Shown in pieces: positions 51,578-59,828 of a stretch of DNA of 64,000 nucleotides. The position numbers were made by a program, and so were the translations under genes. Numbering within the stretch: the first letter of the stretch is position 1; each line of letters opens with the position of its first letter. This stretch comes from Jeotgalibacillus soli (GTDB lineage Bacteria > Bacillota > Bacilli > Bacillales > Jeotgalibacillaceae), in NCBI RefSeq assembly GCF_000829435.1, contig NZ_JXRP01000009.1, positions 682,001-746,000 of the forward strand. Reading direction: 5' to 3'. A model generated the notes under the pieces. That model was not told the origin of the DNA. It searched no databases and saw only the letters and a program-made list of their open reading frames with translations.

Positions 51578-51606
51578 ATCTTATACCTGTATATACAAGT
51601 TGTCAA
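51578..51606 (-). promoter_or_regulatory. Sigma-A promoter of treP-treC
   Basis: On the minus strand TTGACA (51606-51601), 17 bp, TAAGAT (51583-51578). The start of transcription is near 51571, leaving a leader of about 140 nt. Confidence 0.75.
51586..51599 (-). promoter_or_regulatory. TreR-type operator in the treP promoter
   Basis: CTTGTATATACAGG (minus strand) is a near-perfect palindrome built like the TTGTATATACAA operators of B. subtilis TreR. It fills the spacer between -35 and -10, so a bound repressor would block RNA polymerase. Confidence 0.65.
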
Positions 51607-51616
51607 GAAGAAAGAT

Positions 51617-51661
51617 GCTTTAATTTGCTAAAGGGGTCAGACCCCTTTAGCAAATTAAAGC
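51617..51661. repeat. 45-bp REP-like palindrome, copy C (left of RAYT)
   Basis: Perfect 22-nt arms beginning GCTTTAATTTGCTAAAGGGG around a central A. The central A instead of T puts it in the opposite orientation to copies A, B and D. It begins only 11 bp from the -35 box of the divergent treP promoter. Confidence 0.88.
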
Positions 51662-51738
51662 ATAAAAAAAGAGGATATTACCGCGTTCACAAAGAATTAC
51701 ACAGAGAACAAAAAAATAAAAGAAAGGAGGGAGACAGT

Positions 51739-52275
51739 TTGGCGCGAGGGCCAAGAATTTGGATCAAAGATGGGGTGTACCACATTATAGTGCGTGGTAA
51801 CCGAAGAATGAAGCTTTTTGGGGACCGTCGAGATTTCAGAACGTACCTAGCCATCTTAAGAAAGACGAAGAATGTATATTCCTATGACTTACTTGCTTAT
51901 TGTTTGATGGATAACCATGTTCACTTACTTATCCAGTACAAAGAAGATTCTCCTTCAGCCGTCATGAAAATGCTCAATGGGGAATATGCCCGCTATTTTA
52001 ATTTGCGGCGTCAAGAAATCGGGCACGTATTCCAAGGAAGATTTTATTCAAAACTAGTTACAGGATCTTTTTATCTGCTAGATGCCTGCCGCTACATCCA
52101 TCAAAACCCCATGAAAGCTAATATTAGTTTTACTCTAGCTGATTATCCATGGAGCAGTTATAACGCCTACCTCACTTCCAATAACCCCAACAATATTTCC
52201 ACTAATCTCGTATTACAGCAATTTCCTCATTCGCAGAGAACACACTACGAAATATTTATGCATGAAAACCTTTAA
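51739..52275 (+). CDS. REP-associated tyrosine transposase (RAYT, Y1_Tnp family)
   Basis: A 178-residue single-strand DNA transposase-like HUH nuclease. Metal-binding HUH motif His60-Val-His62 (CLMDNHVHLLIQ), GHVFQGRFYSKLV, and the catalytic Tyr119 in CRYIHQNPMKA. These proteins bind and cut REP-type palindromes; they are related to IS200/IS605 TnpA but are usually domesticated. Translation starts at TTG 51739, 8 nt after AAAGGAGG; the longer frame from 51625 reads through palindrome C and is not real. All motif residues are present, so the protein may be active. The gene lies between copies C and D of its presumed target. Confidence 0.88.
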   Translation: MARGPRIWIKDGVYHIIVRGNRRMKLFGDRRDFRTYLAILRKTKNVYSYDLLAYCLMDNHVHLLIQYKEDSPSAVMKMLNGEYARYFNLRRQEIGHVFQGRFYSKLVTGSFYLLDACRYIHQNPMKANISFTLADYPWSSYNAYLTSNNPNNISTNLVLQQFPHSQRTHYEIFMHENL

Positions 52276-52293
52276 AATCAAGGATCATGAGAC

Positions 52294-52338
52294 ACTTTTG
52301 TACGCTAAAGGGGTCTGACCCCTTTAACATACAAAAGC
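52294..52338. repeat. 45-bp REP-like palindrome, copy D (right of RAYT)
   Basis: Arms ACTTTTGTACGCTAAAGGGG and its counterpart pair around a central T, with a few mismatches (TACGCTA against TAACATA), so this copy has begun to decay. It starts 18 bp after the RAYT stop codon. Confidence 0.82.
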
Positions 52339-52494
52339 GTTTGCCCCCCAAAAAGATGATGCAAAAGGACAGGGTATCGGATAAAATGAAAAGGATAGTA
52401 TTTACATATACGAGAAGGGCTGGTCTGGCCTTTTGTTGATCACATATCCAGTTAATTAAGATGGAAATTATGAAAGCAGATAGGGATGGTTTAA

Positions 52495-53337
52495 ATGAGA
52501 ACGGCAATTGTGACGGATAGTACAGCCTATATACCGAAAGAATTGCGAGAAAAATTGGACATACATATGATCCCGCTTAGCGTTATTATGAGTGGAGAGA
52601 TCTACCAGGAGGAAGTTGATCTGACGGCTATTGCGTTTTATAAAGAAGTGCGTGAGGCGAAAGAGCTTCCGACGACATCTCAACCGCCAGTCGGTCAGTT
52701 TGCCGAGCTTTTTGAACAGCTTTCTGCAGAGTATGATGATGTTGTATCGATTCACTTATCCAGTGGAATTAGCGGCACCTTTGCAGGGTCAGTGCAGGCA
52801 GGAGAAATGGTTGATTGCATTCGCGTTCATCCATTTGATACAGAGGTTTCCTGTATGGTTCAGGGGATGTTTGTCATTGAGGCAGCCAAAATGGCTCAAA
52901 AGGGTAGTGCTGCAGAGGTCATCCTCGCCCATTTAGAAGAGTTAAAGAAAACGGCGCGCGCTTATTTTATGGTTGATGATCTTTCGCACCTTCAGAGAGG
53001 CGGCCGGCTATCCAGTGCTCAGGCGATTATTGGAAGTTTGCTTCAGGTGAAGCCTCTGCTGCATTTTGTTGACACAAAAATTGTTCCTTTTGAAAAAATT
53101 CGCACGCGAAAAAAAGCAATGAAAAGAATCGTAGACTTGCTCTCTGAGGATGCGAAAAAATATGACGAGCTGCAAGCGGTGATTATCCATGCAAACCGTG
53201 AAAAAGAGGCGCTTGAATGGAAACGGGAGATCGAGGAGCAGCTGCCAAATGTAACGTTTAGAGTAAGCTACTTTGGTCCAGTAATTGGCACCCATTTAGG
53301 AGAAGGCTCCATGGGGCTTGGCTGGATGAAAAAATAA
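52495..53337 (+). CDS. yviA: DegV-family fatty acid-binding protein (YviA/FakB-type)
   Basis: A 280-residue soluble protein of the DegV family; such proteins bind a fatty acid and present it to the kinase FakA for phosphorylation and use in phospholipids. Family marks are AIVTDSTAYIPKEL at the start, TTSQPPVGQFAELF, SIHLSSGISGTFAG and DLSHLQRGGRLSSAQAIIG followed by LLQVKPLL. The ATG follows AGGGATGG. In B. subtilis this gene lies right after degU; here tre genes and a RAYT separate them. It precedes comFA by 92 nt. Confidence 0.88.
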   Translation: MRTAIVTDSTAYIPKELREKLDIHMIPLSVIMSGEIYQEEVDLTAIAFYKEVREAKELPTTSQPPVGQFAELFEQLSAEYDDVVSIHLSSGISGTFAGSVQAGEMVDCIRVHPFDTEVSCMVQGMFVIEAAKMAQKGSAAEVILAHLEELKKTARAYFMVDDLSHLQRGGRLSSAQAIIGSLLQVKPLLHFVDTKIVPFEKIRTRKKAMKRIVDLLSEDAKKYDELQAVIIHANREKEALEWKREIEEQLPNVTFRVSYFGPVIGTHLGEGSMGLGWMKK

Positions 53338-53429
53338 TCAACAATTAGGATGAAGAGGGTGGAGCTAATCTATTCTCCTTTCTTCTCCTCTTACTATGCC
53401 CCACACCCACCCATAAAAGGAGGTCGCCT

Positions 53430-54947
53430 ATGCGATTTGTCGATCAATCCCCGTATTGGATCCCGCAAGATTTTGCTCATGAAAATCACCGTCTTACCCG
53501 AATCTCGGAAACTAGAGAATTACCTCCGCTTAATATAGATTTTCCATTTTCTGAATCACTGCGATCGCTTCTCAGCGGCCGCCAGCTTCTTTTAGACGAA
53601 GTGACCACGCTTTATCCACTGGACGTCATTCACCAACATCACCTCGCTGGCTTTATTACCTATGAACCTTCTATTCTCAGCTCCAACTCAAAACCACGAT
53701 GTTTACGATGTCATCAACAAGATCCCACTTTATTTTTCTCCCATCCTTGTGCCCGCTGTAAAGAAGAGTGCACGTACTGCAGGAAGTGCATAAACATGGG
53801 AAAAGCCTCCAGCTGCACACCGATTGTTCTATGGTGTGGACCAGAAGCCCCGCTTTCATTACCAACAGAACCCATCCTCTCCTGGGAAGGTACGCTGTCG
53901 AAGCCGCAGCATGAAGCATCTATGAACCTCGTTGCAGCGATAAAAAACAAAACCTCATTATTAATTTGGGCCGTTTGCGGAGCTGGTAAAACGGAAATGC
54001 TTTTTTCGGGAATAGAATATGCTTTGTCCAAGCGTTTACGTGTTTGTATTGCTACACCAAGAACGGATGTGGTGCTTGAGCTCGTTCCGCGTTTAAAACA
54101 AGCCTTCAGTTCATCAACAGTCGCTGGCCTATATGGCGGCAGTGAAGACCGGTTTGGGTCTGCAATGATCACGATCAGCACGACACATCAGCTTTACCGC
54201 TATAGACATGCTTTTGACGTTATGATCGTAGATGAGGTCGATGCTTTCCCGTATTCCATGGACGAATCTCTTCAAAAAGCAGTGGAACATTCCCGTAAAA
54301 AGGACGCTACTCTCATTTATTTATCAGCCACGCCAAATAAATCCATCCAAGCCGCTGCGAAAAGGGGCGAACTCCCCATGGTCGCCATTTCGGCTAGATA
54401 CCACGCTCATCCTCTACCTGAACCAGTCCCAAAATGGATAGGGAATTGGAAAAAGAGCATTGATCGAAAACGCATTCCGATTCCACTTCAAAAATGGATT
54501 ATCCACCGCCTCACCAATCAAATTCCTATTCTTGTATTTGTTCCGAATATCCCCTATATGGAAAGACTCGAAAAGCTGCTTAGTACATCAACCACCGCCA
54601 AAATTGCCGCCGTCCATGCAGAAGATCCCGGGCGCAAAGAAAGGGTTCAACAAATGCGTGACAATCAACTCGCGCTTTTGTTGACGACAACGATTTTAGA
54701 ACGAGGCGTCACGTTTAAAGGAGTCGAGGTGGCTGTGCTGGGGGCGGAGGAGGAAATTTTTACAGAAAGCGCTCTCGTTCAGATTGCGGGAAGAGCAGGA
54801 AGAAATAAAGATTTTCCAAAGGGGAATGTCACCTTTTTTCACCATGGGTATACGAAGGCAATCCTGGAGGCACAAGCTCATATTCGACAGATGAATCTTG
54901 ATGCAAAGAAGAAAGGGTGGCTTCTAACAGCCAAAAAGGGTACCTAG
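53430..54947 (+). CDS. comFA: Competence helicase ComFA
   Basis: A superfamily 2 DNA helicase of 505 residues needed to pull single-stranded DNA into the cell during transformation. An N-terminal four-cysteine zinc module (CLRCHQQD ... CARCKEECTYCRKC, about 92-122), Walker A CGAGKTEML near residue 186, the DEAD-like box IVDEVDAFP, SATPNK, and the C-terminal helicase motifs VHAEDPGRKERV and QIAGRAGRNKDFPKG. ATG 53430 follows AAAGGAGG. It leads the comFA-comFC pair; comFB, found in B. subtilis, is absent. Confidence 0.93.
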   Translation: MRFVDQSPYWIPQDFAHENHRLTRISETRELPPLNIDFPFSESLRSLLSGRQLLLDEVTTLYPLDVIHQHHLAGFITYEPSILSSNSKPRCLRCHQQDPTLFFSHPCARCKEECTYCRKCINMGKASSCTPIVLWCGPEAPLSLPTEPILSWEGTLSKPQHEASMNLVAAIKNKTSLLIWAVCGAGKTEMLFSGIEYALSKRLRVCIATPRTDVVLELVPRLKQAFSSSTVAGLYGGSEDRFGSAMITISTTHQLYRYRHAFDVMIVDEVDAFPYSMDESLQKAVEHSRKKDATLIYLSATPNKSIQAAAKRGELPMVAISARYHAHPLPEPVPKWIGNWKKSIDRKRIPIPLQKWIIHRLTNQIPILVFVPNIPYMERLEKLLSTSTTAKIAAVHAEDPGRKERVQQMRDNQLALLLTTTILERGVTFKGVEVAVLGAEEEIFTESALVQIAGRAGRNKDFPKGNVTFFHHGYTKAILEAQAHIRQMNLDAKKKGWLLTAKKGT

Positions 54948-54949
54948 AA

Positions 54950-55639
54950 GTGAATCACTGTGTCTCTTGCCATAAAAAAATTCCTCAATCCATTGGCTGG
55001 GGGGATCTTTTTCACCCTTCGCCATCCAACAAGCTTTGCAAAGACTGCTCGGCGCTGCTTGAACCGATTTCACTCCAAAAAATCTGCACACGTTGCTCAA
55101 AAACTATGTCCGAAGAAAATCAGGTCTGCCAAGATTGTCTGCAATGGACTAAGGATCCTTTGTATCACAACGTACTAGACCAAAATCGTTCACTTTATAT
55201 GTACAATGAAGCCTTAAAGGAATTAATCAAGCGGCTAAAATATCAACGAGATTGGAAAATTGCATCTTGTTTTGCGGACGAGATGAATAAAATGATCCGG
55301 GAATTCCCAGCTTATGATTTAATTGTTCCCATTCCGCTTGGCAATAGACGATTGCACGAAAGGGGATTTAACCAAACAGAGGCGCTTTTATATGAAGCAA
55401 ACTTACCTTTTACCTCTCTATTAGCTCGGAAGGACGGGGAAAAGCAATCCAAGAAATCAAAAAAGGAGAGAATACATACTGAAAATCCATTTTCTCTCGT
55501 CGGTAAAGAAGAGCTGCCAGGGAAAAAAATCCTCCTGATCGACGACCTTTACACAACAGGTACTACGCTTCGCCACGCGGCTTATACGTTGAAAAATGCA
55601 GAAGCTAAGGCTGTTAATTCGATGACAATTGGTCGATAG
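54950..55639 (+). CDS. comFC: Competence protein ComFC (phosphoribosyltransferase fold)
   Basis: A 229-residue protein of the ComF/GntX family. N-terminal zinc-binding cysteines (CVSCHKK, CKDCS, CTRCSK, CQDC) are followed by a PRTase domain with KILLIDDLYTTGTTLRHAA as PRPP-binding loop and PIPLGNRRLHERGFNQTE. It works with ComFA and DprA in DNA uptake. Translation is placed at GTG 54950, two bases after comFA ends, with AAAAAGGG before it; the longer frame from 54917 would overlap comFA by 31 nt. Confidence 0.9.
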   Translation: MNHCVSCHKKIPQSIGWGDLFHPSPSNKLCKDCSALLEPISLQKICTRCSKTMSEENQVCQDCLQWTKDPLYHNVLDQNRSLYMYNEALKELIKRLKYQRDWKIASCFADEMNKMIREFPAYDLIVPIPLGNRRLHERGFNQTEALLYEANLPFTSLLARKDGEKQSKKSKKERIHTENPFSLVGKEELPGKKILLIDDLYTTGTTLRHAAYTLKNAEAKAVNSMTIGR

Positions 55640-55720
55640 TATATCAGATATGAATAAAGATCTACTAATGTGTGACTTTTGTAGTATAATAACTCCAAAA
55701 GAACATAGGGGGGTCATCTT

Positions 55721-56137
55721 GTGGGGGAACTTAGAAATTGTCCGACCTGCAATGCGGTCTTTTCATTTAATGGACTGCGTGAGGTTTGTTCAAAATGCAA
55801 TCAGCTAGAAGAGGACATGTTTACTACGGTCTATCATTTTTTGCGTAAAAGGGAAAACCGGGCCGCAACCATTGAACGAATTGTTGAGGTAACGGGGGTA
55901 ACGGATAAGCTGCTTCATAAGTGGGTACGAAAGCGCCGCCTGCAACCCGCACAATTTCCTGGGATCGGTTACCCTTGTGATAGCTGCGGCACATTAATTA
56001 ATACGGCCAAGCTTTGTAAAAACTGCCAAGAATCGATTAAAAACGATCTTGAGCTTCATGAATCAAATGAAGCTTTTAAAGAGCAGATGGCCAATAGTCA
56101 AAAACGTACGTATTTATCTTCAAAAAATCGCGATTAA
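55721..56137 (+). CDS. yvyF: Flagellar operon protein YvyF
   Basis: A 138-residue zinc-finger protein. Cysteine pairs CPTC and CSKC at the N-terminus and CDSC and CKNC near residue 86-105 surround a helical winged-type region (ERIVEVTGVTDKLLHKWVRKRRLQ). In B. subtilis YvyF heads the flgM operon and its role is unclear. The GTG start follows AGGGGGG. A TATAAT at 55685 suggests a sigma-A start in front. Confidence 0.85.
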   Translation: MGELRNCPTCNAVFSFNGLREVCSKCNQLEEDMFTTVYHFLRKRENRAATIERIVEVTGVTDKLLHKWVRKRRLQPAQFPGIGYPCDSCGTLINTAKLCKNCQESIKNDLELHESNEAFKEQMANSQKRTYLSSKNRD

Positions 56138-56182
56138 ATAGCAGGTGCATGGGACTTTCTTTCTATTTTCCCCATGCACCTT

Positions 56183-56207
56183 TAATTTTCTCAAATATAG
56201 CCGATAT
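56183..56207 (+). promoter_or_regulatory. Sigma-D promoter of flgM
   Basis: The -10 element is an exact GCCGATAT (56200-56207). The -35 is poor (TTAA or TAAT near 56182-56186). B. subtilis flgM also has an internal sigma-D promoter, which closes a feedback loop with its anti-sigma factor. Confidence 0.65.
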
Positions 56208-56255
56208 AATGGTCAAAGAACAATCGTTTAATCTAAAGAAAGTAGGTGAACATTG

Positions 56256-56519
56256 GTGAAAATTAATCCATTTAATAATCCGAATATCAATCCCTACAAT
56301 CGACAGCAGAAAAAAGCAGAGCTGGCTGAGCAGCAAAAAAATCGTGTCTCAGACAAGGTTGAAATTTCCTCTGCTGCAAAAGAGATGCAGGATGGCTCAC
56401 GTATTCAAATGGAGCGTCAAGCCCGCATTGATCAATTAAAAGTGGACGTTGAGAGTGGAAACTATAAAGTAGATTCCAAAAAAGTAGCAGAAGACCTGTT
56501 TAAGCATTATCGTGGGTGA
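56256..56519 (+). CDS. flgM: Anti-sigma-D factor FlgM
   Basis: An 87-residue protein that holds sigma-D until the hook is complete. The C-terminal sigma-binding part has SDKVEISSAAKEMQ and RIDQLKVDVESGNYKVDSKKVAEDLF, as in B. subtilis FlgM; the N-terminal part is disordered (Asn/Gln-rich). The GTG at 56256 is preferred over the TTG at 56253 because of its distance from AGGTGA. It is followed closely by flgN. Confidence 0.93.
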   Translation: MKINPFNNPNINPYNRQQKKAELAEQQKNRVSDKVEISSAAKEMQDGSRIQMERQARIDQLKVDVESGNYKVDSKKVAEDLFKHYRG

Positions 56520-56550
56520 GAATAAACAGCAGAATGAAGGAGAATGGAAT

Positions 56551-57051
56551 ATGTCAGAAGCAGCATTGCTCGAGACGCTTGATAAGCTAGTGAAGCTACA
56601 CGATGGGCTCCTAAAGGCCGCTCATAAAAAAACCATTCACATAAAAGAAACAAACATTGAAGGCCTGCAGGAGCTTTTGAAACAAGAACAAACGTATGCA
56701 GCTGCCATCAATACAATTGAACAGCAGCGGCAGGAACAGGCTGTTGCTTTACTAAAAGAACGAGGAAGATCCATAGCTGCGATTCCCACGCTTACAGACA
56801 TACAAGAAGTGCTTAAGGATCCCGTCATGATAGAACAGCTCCAAACAAAAAAAGAAGAGCTCATCATGGTCGTTGCGGAGCTGTCCCAGCAGAATGAACT
56901 GAATCGGCAGCTGACTCTTCAATCGCTGCAGTTCGTGAATATGACAATGGATATGATTATGCCAAAACAATCAACAATGAATTATTCCAATAAACAAGGA
57001 AAACCCAGCAGATTGCGACCGAATCATTCAATGTTTGATTCCCGCACGTAA
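56551..57051 (+). CDS. flgN: Flagellar chaperone FlgN (YvyG)
   Basis: A 166-residue helical protein that keeps FlgK and FlgL soluble before export. It is all coiled-coil-like helix (LLETLDKLVKLHDGLLKAAHKKTIHIK ... ELNRQLTLQSLQFVNMTMDMI), typical of the FlgN family. The ATG 56551 follows AAGGAG at proper distance; the upstream in-frame start at 56512 overlaps flgM. It lies directly before its client genes flgK and flgL. Confidence 0.88.
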   Translation: MSEAALLETLDKLVKLHDGLLKAAHKKTIHIKETNIEGLQELLKQEQTYAAAINTIEQQRQEQAVALLKERGRSIAAIPTLTDIQEVLKDPVMIEQLQTKKEELIMVVAELSQQNELNRQLTLQSLQFVNMTMDMIMPKQSTMNYSNKQGKPSRLRPNHSMFDSRT

Positions 57052-57075
57052 TGGGATAGACGGAGGGAAATTAGT

Positions 57076-58683
57076 ATGAGAGCAACCTTTCAAGGACTTG
57101 AAGCCGCTAAACGGGCAATCTTTACGCAGCAGAGTGCCCTTTATACGACTGGACATAATATTGCGAATGCTAACACTCCTGGTTTTTCACGCCAGCGTGT
57201 AGATTTTAAAGCGACGGATGGCTTTCCAACAGCTGCTTTTAATCGCCCGGAAATGCCTGGCCAAGTTGGAACCGGTGTTGAGGCTGGAGCGATTCAGCGC
57301 TATCGGGATACCTTCCTGGATTCTCAATATCGCCAGCAAAATACAGGTCTTGGCTACTGGAGCTCACAGGCGTCCGCTCTTCACCGTATGGAAGAAGTCA
57401 TGAATGAGCCGTCAGAGCAAGGCTTGGCAAAGGTTATGGACCAGTTTTGGTCTTCGCTTGAGGATCTCTCTGTCTATCCTGAGGATGCTGGAGCAAGAGC
57501 CGTTGTCCTTCAGCGAGGACAAGCACTTGCAGAAACCTTTAATTATTTGGACAATCGATTGAACGTGAATAAAACGGATATCGGCTCACAAATTGATAAC
57601 ACATCCTTTGAAGTCAATGGAATCCTTCGTCAAATACATGCACTTAATACGCAAATTGGTGAAATTGAACCGAATGGCTATTTGCCAAATGATTTATATG
57701 ATCAGCGGGACACACTCATTGATGATTTGTCAAAGCATTTGTCAATCAAGGTTACCTACACCAGCAGCGGCGGGAACTCGTCAGGAGCTGCCCAAGGGAA
57801 GGCGACTATTGAGCTGATAAACGATCAAAAACGTCATATGGCATTTTTAGTGGATGGGAAAGTGGATAAGTATAATCAAATTCGTGTGGATATGGACCCG
57901 AATCGTCAATATGTAACGGGTGTTGTAATTGGTGAACTTGATCGCAGAGGGAGTCAAACCCAGTCGAAAACATTCGATATGAACAGTTTTACTTCGGAGG
58001 GTACGCTGCTTGGACATATTCATGGATTTGGTTATGAAATGCCTGCCGATCCAGCAGATCCAGATTCCGTTCCGGAAATTCACGGTACGTATCCTGCAAT
58101 GCTTAGAGAAATCAACTTAATTGCCCACAACTTTGCTCAACGATTTAATGAGGTTCATAGCGAAGGATGGAACCTTGATGAAATACGAAAAGGTGAACCA
58201 ACGGATCCTAAGGTTGATTTTTTTGATGCAGCATCACTTGCTGATCCAACGAAGGCCGCTGCTTTGTTAAAGCTTTCAGCCGAAATCGATGGTTTTCCGG
58301 ATCGGATTGCTGCATCAAAACCATCCGGGGATCCTGCCATTGCGTTTTCTGGAAATGGAGCGATTGCCTTGGCGCTTACCCGCGTAAAGGATGAAGCACT
58401 TGATTTTAACGGACAAGAAACAAGCGTAACAAACTACTATCAAGGCGTTATCGGAAATATGGGTGTGCTTACCTCTGCAGCAGATCGTTTAGGCGGCAAT
58501 AACAGCGTTCTCCTTGACTCTATCCAGCGCAACCGTGACTCAGTCAGCTCGGTATCGCTAGATGAAGAAATGACCAATATGATCAAATACCAGCAGGCTT
58601 TTAATGCAGCATCAAGAATGGTAAACGCTGTGGATGAAATGCTCGATAAAATCATTAACGGAATGGGCCTCGTCGGCCGATAA
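57076..58683 (+). CDS. flgK: Flagellar hook-associated protein 1 FlgK
   Basis: Hook-filament junction protein of 535 residues, slightly longer than the B. subtilis protein (507). The N-terminal D0 helix FQGLEAAKRAIFTQQSALYT and NIANANTPGFSRQRV, and the C-terminal LDEEMTNMIKYQQAFNAASRM with VNAVDEMLDKIINGMG, are diagnostic. The variable middle (about 250-430) holds the surface domain. It starts after GGAGGG, 25 nt after flgN. Confidence 0.94.
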   Translation: MRATFQGLEAAKRAIFTQQSALYTTGHNIANANTPGFSRQRVDFKATDGFPTAAFNRPEMPGQVGTGVEAGAIQRYRDTFLDSQYRQQNTGLGYWSSQASALHRMEEVMNEPSEQGLAKVMDQFWSSLEDLSVYPEDAGARAVVLQRGQALAETFNYLDNRLNVNKTDIGSQIDNTSFEVNGILRQIHALNTQIGEIEPNGYLPNDLYDQRDTLIDDLSKHLSIKVTYTSSGGNSSGAAQGKATIELINDQKRHMAFLVDGKVDKYNQIRVDMDPNRQYVTGVVIGELDRRGSQTQSKTFDMNSFTSEGTLLGHIHGFGYEMPADPADPDSVPEIHGTYPAMLREINLIAHNFAQRFNEVHSEGWNLDEIRKGEPTDPKVDFFDAASLADPTKAAALLKLSAEIDGFPDRIAASKPSGDPAIAFSGNGAIALALTRVKDEALDFNGQETSVTNYYQGVIGNMGVLTSAADRLGGNNSVLLDSIQRNRDSVSSVSLDEEMTNMIKYQQAFNAASRMVNAVDEMLDKIINGMGLVGR

Positions 58684-58704
58684 GAAAGCAGGTGAACTAA
58701 TTAG

Positions 58705-59796
58705 ATGAGGATTACACAATCCATGCTCAGCAATAACTCGCTGAGACACTTAAGTCAGTCTTACCAGAGAATGCAGACATATCAGGATCAGCTGAACACA
58801 GGTAAAAAGATCACAAAGCCATCCCAGGATCCTGTTGTAGCAATGAAAGGCATTCGGTACCGCACAGAGGTAATGGAAACGAGGCAGTATTTGGACCGGA
58901 ACCTTGCACAGGTATACAGCTGGGTTGAAAACGCTGATTCATCTCTTGATAAGGTTGGGGAAGTGATGAAACGAGTCCGTGACTTAACAGTCCAAGCATC
59001 CAATGACACGTATGACGAAAATCAACGAAAATCTTTGTCTGAAGAGGTCACACAACTAATAGCGCACATCGGAACGCTAACAAACACAAAAGTAAATAAT
59101 CAATACATTTTTAATGGTACAGATACAATTAATCCACCTTACAACGCTGAAGGTATAGATATCAACCCTTCTGAAATAGCAGCTGGGAATGAGAATACAT
59201 ATATCCTCACTTATAACAGCAAAACGTTCGAATGGGATGATACTGCTAATGGAGGTTTGGGGGCATTCACTGATGGTACAGCTGAATATGTACTGAATGG
59301 AACTGTATTTGAAGAAGCTTCTACAGGAACAGTGCTTCCAGCAAACGACGTGGTTGTAATAGAAAAGTCCGCTATTCCATCTAACAATGAGTCCATAAAT
59401 ATAGAAATCATGAAAGGGATTGAGCTCGGAGTAAATATAGCTCCTGGTGAATCTTTTAGTTCGACATTTTTTGGGGACCTGCACGTGCTGCAAAAGAAGC
59501 TTAGTTCGGGAGCAAAAGGGGAGGAACTATCATCATTTATTGGTAAACTGGACAAACACATGGATGCCTTTTTATCTAAACGCTCTGAAATTGGGGCGAA
59601 ATACAACAGGGTGGAAATGATTGAGAACCGTTTATCAGAACAGGAAGTAATTGCAACAAAAGTTATGTCAGAGAACGAGGACGTGGATGCGGAACGTGTT
59701 ATAATTGACATGTTGTCTGAAGAAACGTTATTGCGTGCGACTCTGGCAAGTAGTTCAAGAATTATCCAACCAACTCTTATGGACTTCCTTCGTTAA
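58705..59796 (+). CDS. flgL: Flagellar hook-associated protein 3 FlgL
   Basis: A 363-residue flagellin-like junction protein. The N-terminal RITQSMLSNNSLRHLSQSYQRM and LNTGKKITKPSQDPVVA and the C-terminal ETLLRATLASSSRIIQPTLMDFLR are typical. It is exported with FlgN help and lies 21 nt after flgK. The middle region (about 140-260) has no match that I recognise and is longer than in minimal FlgL proteins (298 residues in B. subtilis). Confidence 0.93.
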   Translation: MRITQSMLSNNSLRHLSQSYQRMQTYQDQLNTGKKITKPSQDPVVAMKGIRYRTEVMETRQYLDRNLAQVYSWVENADSSLDKVGEVMKRVRDLTVQASNDTYDENQRKSLSEEVTQLIAHIGTLTNTKVNNQYIFNGTDTINPPYNAEGIDINPSEIAAGNENTYILTYNSKTFEWDDTANGGLGAFTDGTAEYVLNGTVFEEASTGTVLPANDVVVIEKSAIPSNNESINIEIMKGIELGVNIAPGESFSSTFFGDLHVLQKKLSSGAKGEELSSFIGKLDKHMDAFLSKRSEIGAKYNRVEMIENRLSEQEVIATKVMSENEDVDAERVIIDMLSEETLLRATLASSSRIIQPTLMDFLR

Positions 59797-59828
59797 ACAT
59801 AAATGAAAACAAAATGGAGGTGAATCGA

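Larger units (their letters stand above)
51617..52338 (+). mobile_element. RAYT gene bracketed by REP palindromes
   Basis: A unit of about 720 bp: palindrome C, a REP-associated tyrosine transposase gene, palindrome D in opposite orientation. It has no other genes. It has been placed between the treP promoter and the degV-family gene; no target-site duplication was identified. Confidence 0.75.

Noticed and set aside
51625-51738. N-terminal extension of the RAYT protein from ATG 51625
   Set aside because: The extra 38 codons are the translation of palindrome C and a spacer. A strong AAAGGAGG lies before TTG 51739, where the family-conserved sequence begins.
59077-59711. Overlapping minus-strand frames of 138 and 166 codons within flgL
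   Set aside because: Both are antisense shadows of flgL, which is conserved in position and sequence.
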